Assembly (NCBI GenBank): GCA_018402455.1
Contig: JAGYIG010000010.1
Coordinates: 38,123-102,122 of the forward strand
From: Opitutaceae bacterium
GTDB lineage: Bacteria > Verrucomicrobiota > Verrucomicrobiia > Opitutales > Opitutaceae
Length of the DNA stretch: 64,000 bases
Direction: 5' to 3'
A model generated the notes under the pieces. That model saw only the letters and a list, made by a program, of their open reading frames with translations, was not told the origin of the DNA and did not search any database. Positions 9,125-18,186 of this stretch are shown one piece after another; positions within the stretch are counted from its first letter, which is position 1; the number at the start of each line of letters is the position of its first letter. The translations under genes were made by a program, and so were the position numbers.

Positions 9125-10288
9125 ATGGCGAAGGAAGATTACTATGACCTACTCGGTGTCAGTCGCGACGCGAGTGAGGCCGAGCTGAAGAAGGCCTATC
9201 GCAAGCAGGCGATCAAGTATCACCCGGATAAGAACCCGGGGGATGCGACGGCCGAAGAGAAGTTCAAGGAGATCTCGCACGCCTACGAAGTCCTTAAGGA
9301 TGCGCAGAAGCGAGCCGCCTACGATCGCTACGGTCACGCGGCCTTTGAAAATGGCGGCGGCCGCGGTCCCGGAGGCATGAGTGGCATGGGCGGCGGTGGC
9401 GGCTTCCATGACCCCTTCGACATCTTTCGGGAAGTCTTCGGCGGCGCGGGTGGCGGCGGTGGCGGGGGCGGAATTTTTGAGGAGATGTTCGGCGGCGGCG
9501 GTAGCGGTGGCGGCGTCCGCGATGGTTCCGACCTGCGCTACGATTTGGAGATCTCCCTCGAAGACGCCGCCAAGGGGATTGAGAAAGAACTCTCCTTCCG
9601 GAAGGCGGCGACGTGTGAGCGTTGCGATGGCAGCGGCGCAGAGCCGGGATCGAAAAAAGTCACCTGTCCCACCTGTCGCGGAGTCGGCCAGGTCCAACGT
9701 AGCGGTGGCATCATCACTTTCCGGCAGACCTGCCCCACTTGCGGCGGCGCCGGCACCAAAATCGAGAAACCCTGCTCCCGCTGTCGGGGCGAAGGTCGCG
9801 AATCCAAGACCGCCAAGGTCAAGGTGCGCATTCCCCCGGGAGTCGACACCGGATCGCGGCTGCGCTCGGTGGGTAATGGCGAGGCCGGCTTGTCCGGCGG
9901 CCAGCCGGGTGATCTCTACATCGTGCTGACGGTGAAGGACCACGAGATCTTTGAACGCCAGGGGCAGGATTTGTTCTGCGAGATCCCGATCAAGTTCACG
10001 CTAGCCGTGCTCGGAGGCACGATCGAGGTGCCGACCTTGTTCGGCAAAGCCTCTCTGAAGATCCCGCCCGGAACCCAGAGCGGCACGACCTTCCGGTTGC
10101 GGGCCAAAGGCATGCCCTCCCTGCGCGGGGGCGCCCAAGGGGATCAACTCGTGCGCGTCCACGTCGAAGTGCCGAAGAAGCTCACCGACGAGCAACGCTC
10201 CCTGTTGGAAGAGTTCGCCAAGGTCAGTGGGGATGCCGATCAACCGACCGAAGAGGGTTGGTTTCATAAGGCTAAAAAATTCTTCTAG
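9125..10288 (+). CDS. dnaJ: Chaperone DnaJ
   Basis: A 387-residue type I J-protein: J domain with the HPD tripeptide at residues 33-35, a Gly/Phe-rich region (about 75-135) with an unusually long glycine run, four zinc-finger CxxCxGxG repeats (first cysteine near residue 163, last near 220), and the C-terminal substrate-binding domains (about 225-350). It stimulates DnaK ATP hydrolysis and delivers unfolded clients. It is in an operon with grpE. All metal-binding cysteines are present. Confidence 0.97.
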   Translation: MAKEDYYDLLGVSRDASEAELKKAYRKQAIKYHPDKNPGDATAEEKFKEISHAYEVLKDAQKRAAYDRYGHAAFENGGGRGPGGMSGMGGGGGFHDPFDIFREVFGGAGGGGGGGGIFEEMFGGGGSGGGVRDGSDLRYDLEISLEDAAKGIEKELSFRKAATCERCDGSGAEPGSKKVTCPTCRGVGQVQRSGGIITFRQTCPTCGGAGTKIEKPCSRCRGEGRESKTAKVKVRIPPGVDTGSRLRSVGNGEAGLSGGQPGDLYIVLTVKDHEIFERQGQDLFCEIPIKFTLAVLGGTIEVPTLFGKASLKIPPGTQSGTTFRLRAKGMPSLRGGAQGDQLVRVHVEVPKKLTDEQRSLLEEFAKVSGDADQPTEEGWFHKAKKFF

Positions 10289-10302
10289 CGGCGGTGCGCG
10301 AA

Positions 10303-10329
10303 GGGGAGGAGAGGGCCAGCCACCTCCCC
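10303..10329 (+). terminator. Possible hairpin after dnaJ
   Basis: GGGGAGG and CCTCCCC can pair across a 13-base loop, 14 bases after the dnaJ stop. No T-tract follows, so intrinsic termination is uncertain. Confidence 0.3.
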
Positions 10330-10451
10330 CTCCCGCCCATCCCTTCACCTCGGGGCCTATGGTGGATTGAGTCCAGATACCCCACCGGGAATGCGTCATA
10401 CGAAAGCAATAGACGCGTAGCCAGAACGACGAGGTTCAGCTATGATACGAC

Positions 10452-10670
10452 ATGCACTGGGACCTACATCTCCCCAGGCCGGAACTGACCTCACGCGACT
10501 GCTGGTTCATCGGCATCGTATGGGCGATCATTATCGCAAAATGCATTGTGGTGAAGTGGGCGGTTGCCGCCTATGCCATGCCCTTCAACGCATGGTGGAT
10601 TATCCTTCCCACCCTCTTTTTTGCCGCGATCGCTACGGTCCTCTGGGTCTGGCATCGGGAAAACAACTAG
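10452..10670 (+). CDS. Small two-helix membrane protein, unknown
   Basis: A 72-residue product starting MHWDLHLPRPELTSRD, with two clear hydrophobic segments (about residues 18-36 and 46-66) and a charged C-terminal tail WHRENN. No family is recognised. The short hydrophilic head, tight helical hairpin and lack of a competing frame of similar quality argue for a real gene. It lies about 160 bases after dnaJ on the same strand and is probably independently transcribed. Function unknown. Confidence 0.55.
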   Translation: MHWDLHLPRPELTSRDCWFIGIVWAIIIAKCIVVKWAVAAYAMPFNAWWIILPTLFFAAIATVLWVWHRENN

Positions 10671-10882
10671 ACGCTTCGCGCATTTAGTTCAGACCGGGCG
10701 ACCGGACGCCATCCGCCGTCCCGGGAGGAAGCGCGGCCGTCCCGGCTCAGCCCAACGCGTCTTGCCACGGTGGGGGAAAGCAGGGGAGGTCGGCGTAAAG
10801 CAGAGCGAGTTTGCAGGGGTGTCACCCGTTCTAGTCGCGCGCCAGCAGGCGCGGTGGAGGACAAGATAAGGGAGGCTTCGCC

Positions 10883-12559
10883 TCAATTCGAGCTGCCGGA
10901 GGAAAACTCCCCGAAGGCGTGGGGGAGGGTTACCAAGTGTTCACGCAGTTGGGCCCTCAACTTGTCCGCGATGACACCATACTCCGGGTGGTCGATGAGA
11001 TTGACTTGTTCAAAGGGATCGGTGCTGAGCTGGTAGAGCTGGTCGAAGTCAAAAAAGTGGGGGAAATCGACATCGGCAACGTAGCGGATGCCCTCCTCAC
11101 CCCACCAAGGGCCGTGAGGGTTGGACCGCCCGCTCCAGTGAACCGTCCGGCGTTGACCGGTCGTGGTGAAGGCCAGTCGGTCAGCATCGAACGCGGCCAG
11201 CGCCGCAGGAGCGGGACGGTTGACCAGCAGCTTCCAGTCTCGGGTGACCACCGCCCGGGAATAAGCGATCTCAAGGAGGAGGGATTCGCGCCAATCCCCG
11301 GGCTCATCGCCTTCCAGCAGGGGCCGCAGGCTGCGGCCATCGACGGTCCCGAGCTTCTCGGGCAGGCCGCCGGCCAATTCGATCAGGGTGGGAGCAACGT
11401 CGATGTTGGCGGTGAGGGCATCCATGGTGATGCCTGCCGGAATGTGACCTGGCCAGCGGATGAGGAAAGGCACCCGGCTGCCCTCGTAGGCCGTGAACTT
11501 GCCGCGGCTCTGGTGGTCGCTGGTGAAAATCACCAAGGTATTTTCGTCGATGCCCAACTGTTCGAGCTGCTCCAAAATGGCTCCGACGCCGTCATCAATC
11601 CAAGTCGCCATGGCGTTGCGGGGGGATATGCCGCGCTCGCGTAGTCGTGCGTCAATCGACGAGCGGGACGGTTGACCGGCGGGGGCCCGCGAAAGCTGGC
11701 CGCTCGGGGAGGCCAAAGGGTCGGCCCCCCGAAACTCGCCGTAGATCGCGTCGAACTGGCTGTGCGGCACGGTGAGGGCCAAGTAGAGAAAGAAAGGCTG
11801 ATCAACCGCGGAACTTTCGTCGATAAATTGGAGGGCCCCTTCGGTTAGCCATTCCTGATTGTGGTGGCGCAGCGCTTTCGGGATGCCCAGGCCTCCGCCT
11901 TCCTTGTTCAAAAGGAAAAGCCGGTCGACGTGATCCCAGCCAAAGTCCTCCCGCATGGTCTCCACCGACAGGTCGTAATTCCGGCGAATCTGCGCGGCGA
12001 TGTCGGGATCGGTCGGGTCTGCGTCAGCCGGCAGGGGATCGATCTGGTCGAAGGGAAAGCCCAGGTGCCACTTGCCCACCAGCCCGGTGCGGTAACCGAG
12101 TCCGCTCAATGACCGGGCCAAGTTGGGCTCTGCCGGACCCAAGGTGGTGTTCCAAGTGATGAGGGCCTCCGTCCCCGCGGGATGATGCTCGAGAAAGGGG
12201 CGGCTCCGCGTCGCGTAGCGTCCCGTCATGAAGGAGTAGCGGCTGGGCGTGCAAATAGCGGAAGTGACATAAAAGCGGTCGAAGCGCATCCCCTCGGCGG
12301 CCAGGGAGTCGATATGCGGGGTGTGCATTCGAGGATCCGCGTAGAAGCGCCAGTCCTCCCGCCACGTCGTCAACCCGCGCAAATGGGCACCGGTCCGGCT
12401 GGGGTGATCCGTTGGCGCGTAGACGCCAATCTCATCAAAATCGAGGTCGTCGGCCAAGATGAAGATGATATTGGGCCGCGCCGCAGTTGGCTCGATGGAA
12501 GAAAAGAGTTCCGCGGGGAAAGTCAGGAGCGTCAGGACAAGCAGGAATAACCGAGTCAT
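10883..12559 (-). CDS. Secreted sulfatase (formylglycine-dependent)
   Basis: A 558-residue protein with a signal peptide (about residues 1-20), the metal-binding ADD motif at 36-38, the formylglycine-maturation signature CTPSR near residue 102, a following GKWHLG motif, and the second metal site in FTSDHQSRGKF. These place it in the arylsulfatase (S1) family that removes sulfate esters from glycans. The mature enzyme would act in the periplasm or outside the cell and needs a formylglycine-generating enzyme encoded elsewhere. It stands at the left edge of a carbohydrate gene cluster, suggesting a sulfated polysaccharide substrate; the substrate itself cannot be read from sequence. Confidence 0.93.
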   Translation of the reverse strand: MTRLFLLVLTLLTFPAELFSSIEPTAARPNIIFILADDLDFDEIGVYAPTDHPSRTGAHLRGLTTWREDWRFYADPRMHTPHIDSLAAEGMRFDRFYVTSAICTPSRYSFMTGRYATRSRPFLEHHPAGTEALITWNTTLGPAEPNLARSLSGLGYRTGLVGKWHLGFPFDQIDPLPADADPTDPDIAAQIRRNYDLSVETMREDFGWDHVDRLFLLNKEGGGLGIPKALRHHNQEWLTEGALQFIDESSAVDQPFFLYLALTVPHSQFDAIYGEFRGADPLASPSGQLSRAPAGQPSRSSIDARLRERGISPRNAMATWIDDGVGAILEQLEQLGIDENTLVIFTSDHQSRGKFTAYEGSRVPFLIRWPGHIPAGITMDALTANIDVAPTLIELAGGLPEKLGTVDGRSLRPLLEGDEPGDWRESLLLEIAYSRAVVTRDWKLLVNRPAPAALAAFDADRLAFTTTGQRRTVHWSGRSNPHGPWWGEEGIRYVADVDFPHFFDFDQLYQLSTDPFEQVNLIDHPEYGVIADKLRAQLREHLVTLPHAFGEFSSGSSN

Positions 12560-12683
12560 GGTTTGCAGCGGGGGGAGGGGAAAACGCGTTTTCAGTGCCC
12601 GGGAGGGGAGAAGATGGGGTAAGGTTTCGTTCCGAATCGGGCAAGCACTCTCGGGTGAGGTGTCGATCGACGCCGGTAGCGGG

Positions 12684-12713
12684 GTAGGGGCGGCGCTTGA
12701 CGCCGCCTGCTAC
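12684..12713 (-). repeat. Short palindromic repeat, type A
   Basis: GGCGGCG and CGCCGCC pair around a CTTGA loop, with GTAG at one end and CTAC at the other. Its reverse complement closely matches elements at 23690-23718 and 48439-48467. Confidence 0.7.
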
Positions 12714-12751
12714 AATGGAGTGGTCGCTGCGGCAGAGGCCGCGGAGGGAGT

Positions 12752-12793
12752 GCCGTCAGCCTGAAACGGCGGTTTCGGCGAAACCGCCCTACC
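12752..12793 (+). repeat. Short palindromic repeat, type B
   Basis: GCCGTCAGCCTGAAAC is followed by the palindrome GGCGGTTTCGGCGAAACCGCC and then CTACC. A near-identical copy lies in the opposite orientation at 48356-48397 and a more divergent one at 16802-16844. Confidence 0.75.
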
Positions 12794-13127
12794 TCGGTGC
12801 GGTGGTTTTGTGCGGTCCGCCGTCGTATGGTGCGTGCTGAGGGGCGGCAAACCGAGGGTCAGACGACCCGCAGTCTTCGACCGGGCATTGGCAGGCCCGC
12901 CATGGGTTGGTTCCCGCCATGCTCGAATAGACCGCAGGCGCGGTTGATCGGGCGGGAGCAAGGGGGGCGAAAACCGGGTCACGGAGGCTTCGTTGGTTTG
13001 GTGAAATTTCATCAAGCGGGCGCGTTGATCGCGTTTTCTTGATCCTTCTGTTTCGCTGGGTTTGCGTGGTGACTTTTGGGGGTAACAAAATGGACTGTTT
13101 GTCAAAGTTCACCCCTCCCGCTGCCCT

Positions 13128-14207
13128 ATGACCGCTCGCAAAACTTGGCGCATCGCCGGAATCAATTTTGATTTTCGTCACATGGATCAACTGCTCGCTT
13201 ACACGAGCAAGACGGCTCGGGCCGAGTTGGTGGGGATCAGCCACCATGATCCCCGGGAAATGCAGGATGCGATCAAGGCCAACGGCATTCCCGCCGACCG
13301 GGTATTCACGGATTGGAAACAGTGCATCGAGCAAACCCGACCGGACGTGGTGTTGTTATGCCCGGCCAGCGGGGCTCATGCGGAGTGGGTGGAGCGGGTG
13401 GCGCCTTACGGGGTGCATGTGCTGATTGAGAAACCCTTTGCCGCTAACCTGGCTCAGGCCGATGCGATGGTGGCGGCGATGAAAAAAGCCCGTCGCAAGC
13501 TGGCCATCAACTGGCCGCTGGCGTGGTATCCGCCGCACGTCACGGCCCACCGCTTGGTGCGGGAGGGGCGGATAGGCGACCTGCAGGAGGTGCATTTTTA
13601 CGATGGCAACCGCAGCCCGATCTGGAACCGGGCCGATCCCGCGGCGACGGCCCCCACGACCGCGGACAAACGAGCGAGTTGGTTTTATGATCCCAACGGG
13701 GGCGGGTCGCTGGTCGACTACCTCGGCTACGGGGCGACGCTGGCCACGTGGTTTTTTGACGGCCGCAAGCCCACCGAAATCACAACCATGACGGGCGGCA
13801 CCAAGGGGCTGCGGGTCGATGAACAGAGCGTCACGATCGCCCGTTACGGGGAGTGGCTTTCCACCTTTCACACGCGTTGGGGCACCTTTTCGGATCCGTG
13901 GGAGCACCAACCCCAGCCCCGGTGTGGGTTTGTGCTCAAGGGCTCCGCGGGCACGATTTCCAATTACGATTACGCCCCCACCATCACCGTGCAAACCGCG
14001 CGCCATCCCGCCGGCAAGGTAATCAAGGTGGACCGGCTGAAACGTCCCCGGCAAAATCCGGTGCAGTATTTTTTGCACACCCTCGAAACCGGCGAGGCAC
14101 TGACGGGGCCGCTGTCGGTAAAACTCTCCCGCATCGGTCAGCAGATGGTGGATACGGCGGCGCTGAGCGCGCGCGAGCAACGTCCCGTCAAACTGCTCAC
14201 CAAATAA
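13128..14207 (+). CDS. Gfo/Idh/MocA-family oxidoreductase
   Basis: A 359-residue cytoplasmic protein. The N-terminal Rossmann-like domain covers about residues 8-125 and holds the IEKPF motif near residue 100, whose lysine is catalytic in the family. The C-terminal alpha/beta domain carries SWFYDPNGGGSLVDYLGYG, the usual histidine-containing region in this family. The canonical GxGxxG near the N-terminus is degenerate (AGINFDF), so cofactor binding may differ. It overlaps no gene but is followed after 11 bases by a second member of the family. Members oxidise or epimerise sugars and cyclitols; the substrate is unknown. Confidence 0.88.
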   Translation: MTARKTWRIAGINFDFRHMDQLLAYTSKTARAELVGISHHDPREMQDAIKANGIPADRVFTDWKQCIEQTRPDVVLLCPASGAHAEWVERVAPYGVHVLIEKPFAANLAQADAMVAAMKKARRKLAINWPLAWYPPHVTAHRLVREGRIGDLQEVHFYDGNRSPIWNRADPAATAPTTADKRASWFYDPNGGGSLVDYLGYGATLATWFFDGRKPTEITTMTGGTKGLRVDEQSVTIARYGEWLSTFHTRWGTFSDPWEHQPQPRCGFVLKGSAGTISNYDYAPTITVQTARHPAGKVIKVDRLKRPRQNPVQYFLHTLETGEALTGPLSVKLSRIGQQMVDTAALSAREQRPVKLLTK

Positions 14208-14218
14208 TTCCCCTTCCC

Positions 14219-15280
14219 ATGCGTATACCCAAACTCGACTACTTGCCGCGGGGTCCGCGGCGCCCCAAAAATCATCGCATCGGCCTGATCGGTTGCGGCG
14301 GCATCTCGCAATATCACCTGCAAGCCGCCCAGGCGCTGGGGGTGAACGTCGTCGCGCTGGCCGATGTGAATATCGCTGCCGCGGAAAGTCGACGCGACGA
14401 GTATTTTCCCACCGCCGATGTCTACTCCAGCCACCACGATTTGTTGGCGAGGGACGACATCCAAGTCGTCGAGATCGCAACCCATACGGCGATTCGAGGG
14501 GCGCAGATCAAAGATGCCCTCAAGGCGGGCAAACACGTGCTCAGCCAGAAGCCGTTCACCTTCGACATTCGCGAAGGGCGCAAGTTGGCCGCCTACGCGA
14601 AACGCCGGGGACTGCAGCTGGGCATAAATCAAAACGGCCGGTGGGCGCCGCAGTTCGCGGGATTGATCGCCGCGGTGCGGCAAGGATTGCTGGGCGACGT
14701 CTATACCTTGGATTTTTCGCTGGCGTGGGACCACACCTGGGTGCGCGGTTCGGCGTTTGAGCAGCTGCACCACCTCATCCTGAGCGACTTTGCGATCCAC
14801 TGGTTCGACGCCGTGCGGTGTGTGTTCGGTGAGCGCAAACCGAAGTTGGTTTTTGCCAATGCGGTGAAAGCGATCGGGCAGGACATGAAGCAGCCGATGT
14901 TGGGAAATGCCGTGGTGAACTTTGGGGATGGCCTGTCGACGCTGAGCTTCTCCGCCTACGAGACCCATGCGCCCCGGGAGTATCTGTGTTGCGTGGGGTC
15001 CAAGGGCACGATTCGGGGGGCGGCCGACGTGGCGCGCATCACGGAACTCGAATACTCCAACGCCAAGGGCACGGTGAAGCTGCCTCTGCAAGGCACGTGG
15101 TTTCCGGATGGGTTCCGCGGAACCCTTGGCGAGTTTTTGCGGGCCATCGAGGAGGGGCGGGAATCGAGTATCAGTGCCTCCAACAACCTGCGCAGTCTGG
15201 AGCTGTGTTTTGCGGCGCTGGAGAGTGCCGATACGGGCAAGCCGGTAAAGCCCGGCACGGTCCTGACAGGAAGGCTATGA
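14219..15280 (+). CDS. Gfo/Idh/MocA-family oxidoreductase, second copy
   Basis: The ATG at 14219, 11 bases after the preceding stop, is chosen because the following residues lead directly into the Rossmann motif GLIGCGGISQYH (about residues 23-34). The 353-residue protein has SQKPF near residue 113 in place of EKPF and a C-terminal domain with HHLILSDFAIHWFDAVR, containing the catalytic-type aspartate and histidine. It differs clearly from its neighbour and may form a two-step oxidoreduction or a heteromeric pair with it. Its stop overlaps the start of the next gene by four bases. Confidence 0.9.
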   Translation: MRIPKLDYLPRGPRRPKNHRIGLIGCGGISQYHLQAAQALGVNVVALADVNIAAAESRRDEYFPTADVYSSHHDLLARDDIQVVEIATHTAIRGAQIKDALKAGKHVLSQKPFTFDIREGRKLAAYAKRRGLQLGINQNGRWAPQFAGLIAAVRQGLLGDVYTLDFSLAWDHTWVRGSAFEQLHHLILSDFAIHWFDAVRCVFGERKPKLVFANAVKAIGQDMKQPMLGNAVVNFGDGLSTLSFSAYETHAPREYLCCVGSKGTIRGAADVARITELEYSNAKGTVKLPLQGTWFPDGFRGTLGEFLRAIEEGRESSISASNNLRSLELCFAALESADTGKPVKPGTVLTGRL

Positions 15281-16719
15281 GGCCCTCGGCTTCCGTTCTG
15301 GTCAGCCTGCTGGCGGTGGGATGGGCTGGCTCGCTGAGCGGCGCTGAGCCGATCGCGCTCGGCGATCGCCGTGAGCTCTTTGTCGACCACGCCCTGATCG
15401 CATCGATGGACAACGTGGGACTGCGTTTGCAGGAGCCCCGCCGGGCGGGGACCGCGTTGACGTTTGATCGGCCGTGGGAAGGCGTGTTCTCCGCCTACGC
15501 GACCATCCTCAACGATGACGGTCTTTATCGGATGTATTACCGGGGCCTGCCCAGCACCGCTCCGGGCACGATTGCGCGCACCGCCTACGCGGAATCCCGG
15601 GACGGGATCACGTGGGTCAAGCCGAGTCTGGGGCTCTACGAGTGGGAGGGGTCCACCGACAACAACATCGTGTTCGCGGAGACGAACTCCTTTTCCCGCA
15701 ACTTCAGTCCGTTCATCGACGATCGTCCGGGCGTTCCGGCGGCGGAGCGGTTCAAGGCGATTGCGGGGGTCGAGACCAAAGGGCTGGCGGCGTTTGTTTC
15801 GGCCGATGGACTGAATTGGAAACCCTGGGGCCCGGAGTATATTTTCACCGCCGGCATGTTCGATTCCCACAACGTCGTCTTTTGGTCGGAGCACGAGCAG
15901 GCCTATGTGTGTTACTTTCGCACGTGGACGGGCGAAGGGTTTGAAGGCTACCGCACCATCAGTCGCACGACGTCGCCGGACTTGCTGAATTGGACGCCTC
16001 CCGGGGCGATGGATTTCGGTCCCACCCCGATGGAGCATCTCTATACCAACGGCACGCAGCCGTATTTTCGCGCACCCCATATTTACGTCGCCCTGGCCAA
16101 GCGCTTCTTTCCCGAGAAGGCGGCCTTCGCACCGGAAAAAGCAATGCCCATGGTGGTCAGCAAAACTCACGGCGATTCGTCGAGTGATGCGATTTTTATG
16201 AGTTCCCGAGGGGGTGATCGCTACGATCGGACGTTTATGGAGGCGTTCGTGCGCCCCGGCCCGGCGGATGAAGATTGGGTGGCGCGCGACAACACTCCGG
16301 CGCTGGGCCTCGTGCCGGCCGCGAATGGCCGGGAAATGTATTTTTACCGCATGTCGCACTACGGTCAGCCGACGGCGCACCTGACGCGGCACGTGCTGCG
16401 ACTGGATGGATTTGTGGCGGTCAATGCGCCGTATGCCGGTGGGCAGCTCATCACCAAGCCGGTCACGTTCTCCGGCGAAGAGTTGGTCCTCAACTATCAA
16501 AGCTCAGCGGCGGGTTCGGTGCAGGTGGAGCTGCAGGATGAAGCTGGTCACCCCTTGCCCGGCTTCGAAGCCGAAGCCTGTGACCTCATCTTCGGCGACG
16601 AGATCGACCGGGTGGTGCGTTGGGGCGGGGAGGCGGACCTAAGCAAATGGGTCGGCAAGGCCGTGCGCCTGCGCTTCGTGCTGGTGGACGCCGACCTCTA
16701 CTCCTTTCAGTTTCGCTAG
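15277..16719 (+). CDS. Secreted propeller-type glycosidase-like protein
   Basis: The start ATG at 15277 overlaps the previous stop (ATGA). The 480-residue product has a signal peptide (residues 1-22, cleavage near SGAEP) and repeated propeller-like blades such as YRMYYRGLP, TAYAESRDGITW and FVSADGLNWKPWGPE, resembling five-bladed GH43/GH32-type folds. A C-terminal beta domain (about 385-480) resembles those seen in secreted glycosidases. Catalytic residues cannot be assigned with certainty. Coupling to two cytoplasmic oxidoreductases suggests it releases a sugar that they process. Family placement is tentative. Confidence 0.7.
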   Translation: MRPSASVLVSLLAVGWAGSLSGAEPIALGDRRELFVDHALIASMDNVGLRLQEPRRAGTALTFDRPWEGVFSAYATILNDDGLYRMYYRGLPSTAPGTIARTAYAESRDGITWVKPSLGLYEWEGSTDNNIVFAETNSFSRNFSPFIDDRPGVPAAERFKAIAGVETKGLAAFVSADGLNWKPWGPEYIFTAGMFDSHNVVFWSEHEQAYVCYFRTWTGEGFEGYRTISRTTSPDLLNWTPPGAMDFGPTPMEHLYTNGTQPYFRAPHIYVALAKRFFPEKAAFAPEKAMPMVVSKTHGDSSSDAIFMSSRGGDRYDRTFMEAFVRPGPADEDWVARDNTPALGLVPAANGREMYFYRMSHYGQPTAHLTRHVLRLDGFVAVNAPYAGGQLITKPVTFSGEELVLNYQSSAAGSVQVELQDEAGHPLPGFEAEACDLIFGDEIDRVVRWGGEADLSKWVGKAVRLRFVLVDADLYSFQFR

Positions 16720-16726
16720 CAACCGG

Positions 16727-16753
16727 GGGCTCGACGCAAGGTCGAGCCCTACC
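16727..16753 (+). repeat. Short palindromic repeat, possible terminator
   Basis: GGGCTCGAC pairs with GTCGAGCCC across GCAAG, followed by TACC. It begins 8 bases after a stop codon, so it may also act as a transcript-end hairpin, though only a weak T-rich stretch follows. Confidence 0.6.
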
Positions 16754-16801
16754 TTGTTTTGGTGGTCCAACGGGCTGGGGGGCCGAGGACGTGCACGATA
16801 T

Positions 16802-16844
16802 GCCATCAGCCTGAAACGGAGGTCGCGGCGCGATGCGCCCTACC
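16802..16844 (+). repeat. Short palindromic repeat, divergent type B
   Basis: The left arm GCCATCAGCCTGAAACGG is nearly the same as in the element at 12752-12793; the central palindrome has diverged and ends in GCCCTACC. Confidence 0.6.
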
Positions 16845-16964
16845 TTGATTTCATCCAGCCGACCGTAAATTCCTCAGCACGCCTTGGCCTGCCCGGTTTT
16901 TTGCCCTTGTGAATCGGAGCCTCCTCGTCAGAGTTTTAATGCGCTGTCCGGCTCTGTGATCATT

Positions 16965-16996
16965 TTGTTATTAATTTTATAATAATGACTTATAGA
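16965..16996 (+). promoter_or_regulatory. Candidate promoter region for the MDR dehydrogenase
   Basis: TATAAT at 16978-16983 and a second AT-rich hexamer TATAGA at 16991-16996 lie 45-65 bases before the start codon, with TTGTTA at 16965. Spacing to a -35 element is not ideal in either case. Confidence 0.3.
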
Positions 16997-17040
16997 ATTT
17001 ATAAACTCTGTTTCAGCCTCATCCCGAGGCGGGTTATCGG

Positions 17041-18051
17041 ATGAAAACTCAGGCGGTATTGTTCACTGGGCCCGGTCAGGTTGCGGTTGAGGAAGTGGTG
17101 TTGCCCCCGCTGCACGAGGACGAGGTGTTGATCGAAACCCACTACACTTGCATCAGCCCCGGCACCGATCTCCGGGTTTTGCGGGGCGATGACCGGAACA
17201 ACCAAGGGTGGCCGTTTATCTCCGGCTACTCCAATGCCGGCCGAGTCATCGAAGTGGGGGGCGCGGTGCGGACCCTGCAGGTGGGTGACCGGGTTTTTTC
17301 CACCGGTTCCCAGCGGTGCAGCTCTCATCGGCTCACTTGGGGCGCAAACCTCGCTCATGTCGTGGTGCGGGAGAATTCCGTTTTCCCGGTCCCGGAGGGA
17401 GTCTCCTTGCGGGACGCAAGTCTGGCCAAAATAGGTGCGATTGCCTTCCATGGTATGACCCGGTCCGATCCTCGAGGGAACGAGACGGTAGCCGTGATCG
17501 GACTCGGTCCGATTGGTTTGCTCTCCGCCATTTTTCATGCGCAGAGCGGAGCCCAGGTCGTCGCCACGGATCTGGCGGAGGACCGTCTGGTGTTGGGTCG
17601 CAGCTTTGGCATCAACTGTGTGGTCGCGAAAACGAGTCTGGCGGAGTCATTCGCGGGTCACCTGCCGACCGGAGCGGACGTGGTTGTTGATTCCACCGGT
17701 GCGCCCCCGGTGTTGAATCAGGCGTTGAAGCTCGCCCGCGATTTACCTTGGGATGACTCGTGGCAACAAGGCAGCAGGGTGTTGGTGCAGGGGAGTCTGG
17801 CGGGAGAATTGGCGTTCAATTACGCGGATGCCTTTGAACGCGAAATCAACCTGATCGTTTCACGGGATCAGCAACCTCGCGACATCACCGCGGTCCTGGA
17901 ATTCATGGCAACCTCGAGTTTGGATTTGGGCCGTATCATCACGGGGGTCATGCCTTATCAACAAGCGCCGGAGGCGTTCGAAAAACTGCAGCAACGCGAT
18001 GCGCGGATCCAGACCCTGGCGTTGAGCTGGAGGGCAACCGAATCGAGCTGA
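17041..18051 (+). CDS. MDR-family (zinc-type) alcohol dehydrogenase-like protein
   Basis: A 336-residue medium-chain dehydrogenase/reductase. The GroES-like domain (about 1-130) carries CISPGTDLRVLRG, and the Rossmann domain (about 140-270) has GLGPIGLLSAIFHAQSG near residue 154. The four-cysteine structural zinc lobe of classical alcohol dehydrogenases is absent, as in BchC-like and related sugar/polyol dehydrogenases. It probably oxidises a sugar or polyol. A decayed copy of its last 120 or so bases plus downstream sequence occurs at 20443-20576, beyond the adjacent heparinase gene. Confidence 0.88.
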   Translation: MKTQAVLFTGPGQVAVEEVVLPPLHEDEVLIETHYTCISPGTDLRVLRGDDRNNQGWPFISGYSNAGRVIEVGGAVRTLQVGDRVFSTGSQRCSSHRLTWGANLAHVVVRENSVFPVPEGVSLRDASLAKIGAIAFHGMTRSDPRGNETVAVIGLGPIGLLSAIFHAQSGAQVVATDLAEDRLVLGRSFGINCVVAKTSLAESFAGHLPTGADVVVDSTGAPPVLNQALKLARDLPWDDSWQQGSRVLVQGSLAGELAFNYADAFEREINLIVSRDQQPRDITAVLEFMATSSLDLGRIITGVMPYQQAPEAFEKLQQRDARIQTLALSWRATESS

Positions 18052-18186
18052 ACCGGGACGAACCGGGAACAGCTAAAGGGACCGTTCCTCAGAGCTGTTT
18101 GGGCAACGTCCCCTGACGGAATGAGCCCGTTTGCCCCCCCTCGGCGTTGGCGATACGTCTCGGCGCGCGCCCGCGGGAAGGTGGAT

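Larger units (their letters stand above)
12560..13127. other. Intergenic region with repeat palindromes
   Basis: A 568-base divergent spacer between the sulfatase and the oxidoreductase operon. It holds two short palindromic repeat elements (12684-12713 and 12752-12793) and a 10-base perfect palindrome TGAAATTTCA at 13002-13011. No convincing coding sequence was seen. Confidence 0.6.
16720..17040. other. Intergenic region with repeats and AT-rich promoter zone
   Basis: A 321-base spacer. The left part holds two palindromic repeats (16727-16753, 16802-16844). The right 80 bases are strikingly AT-rich for this genome and precede the dehydrogenase gene. Confidence 0.6.

Noticed and set aside
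14956..16500. Long minus-strand open frame over the propeller protein gene
   Set aside because: The plus-strand gene has a signal peptide, a coupled start and blade motifs; the antisense product is Arg/His-rich with no domain.
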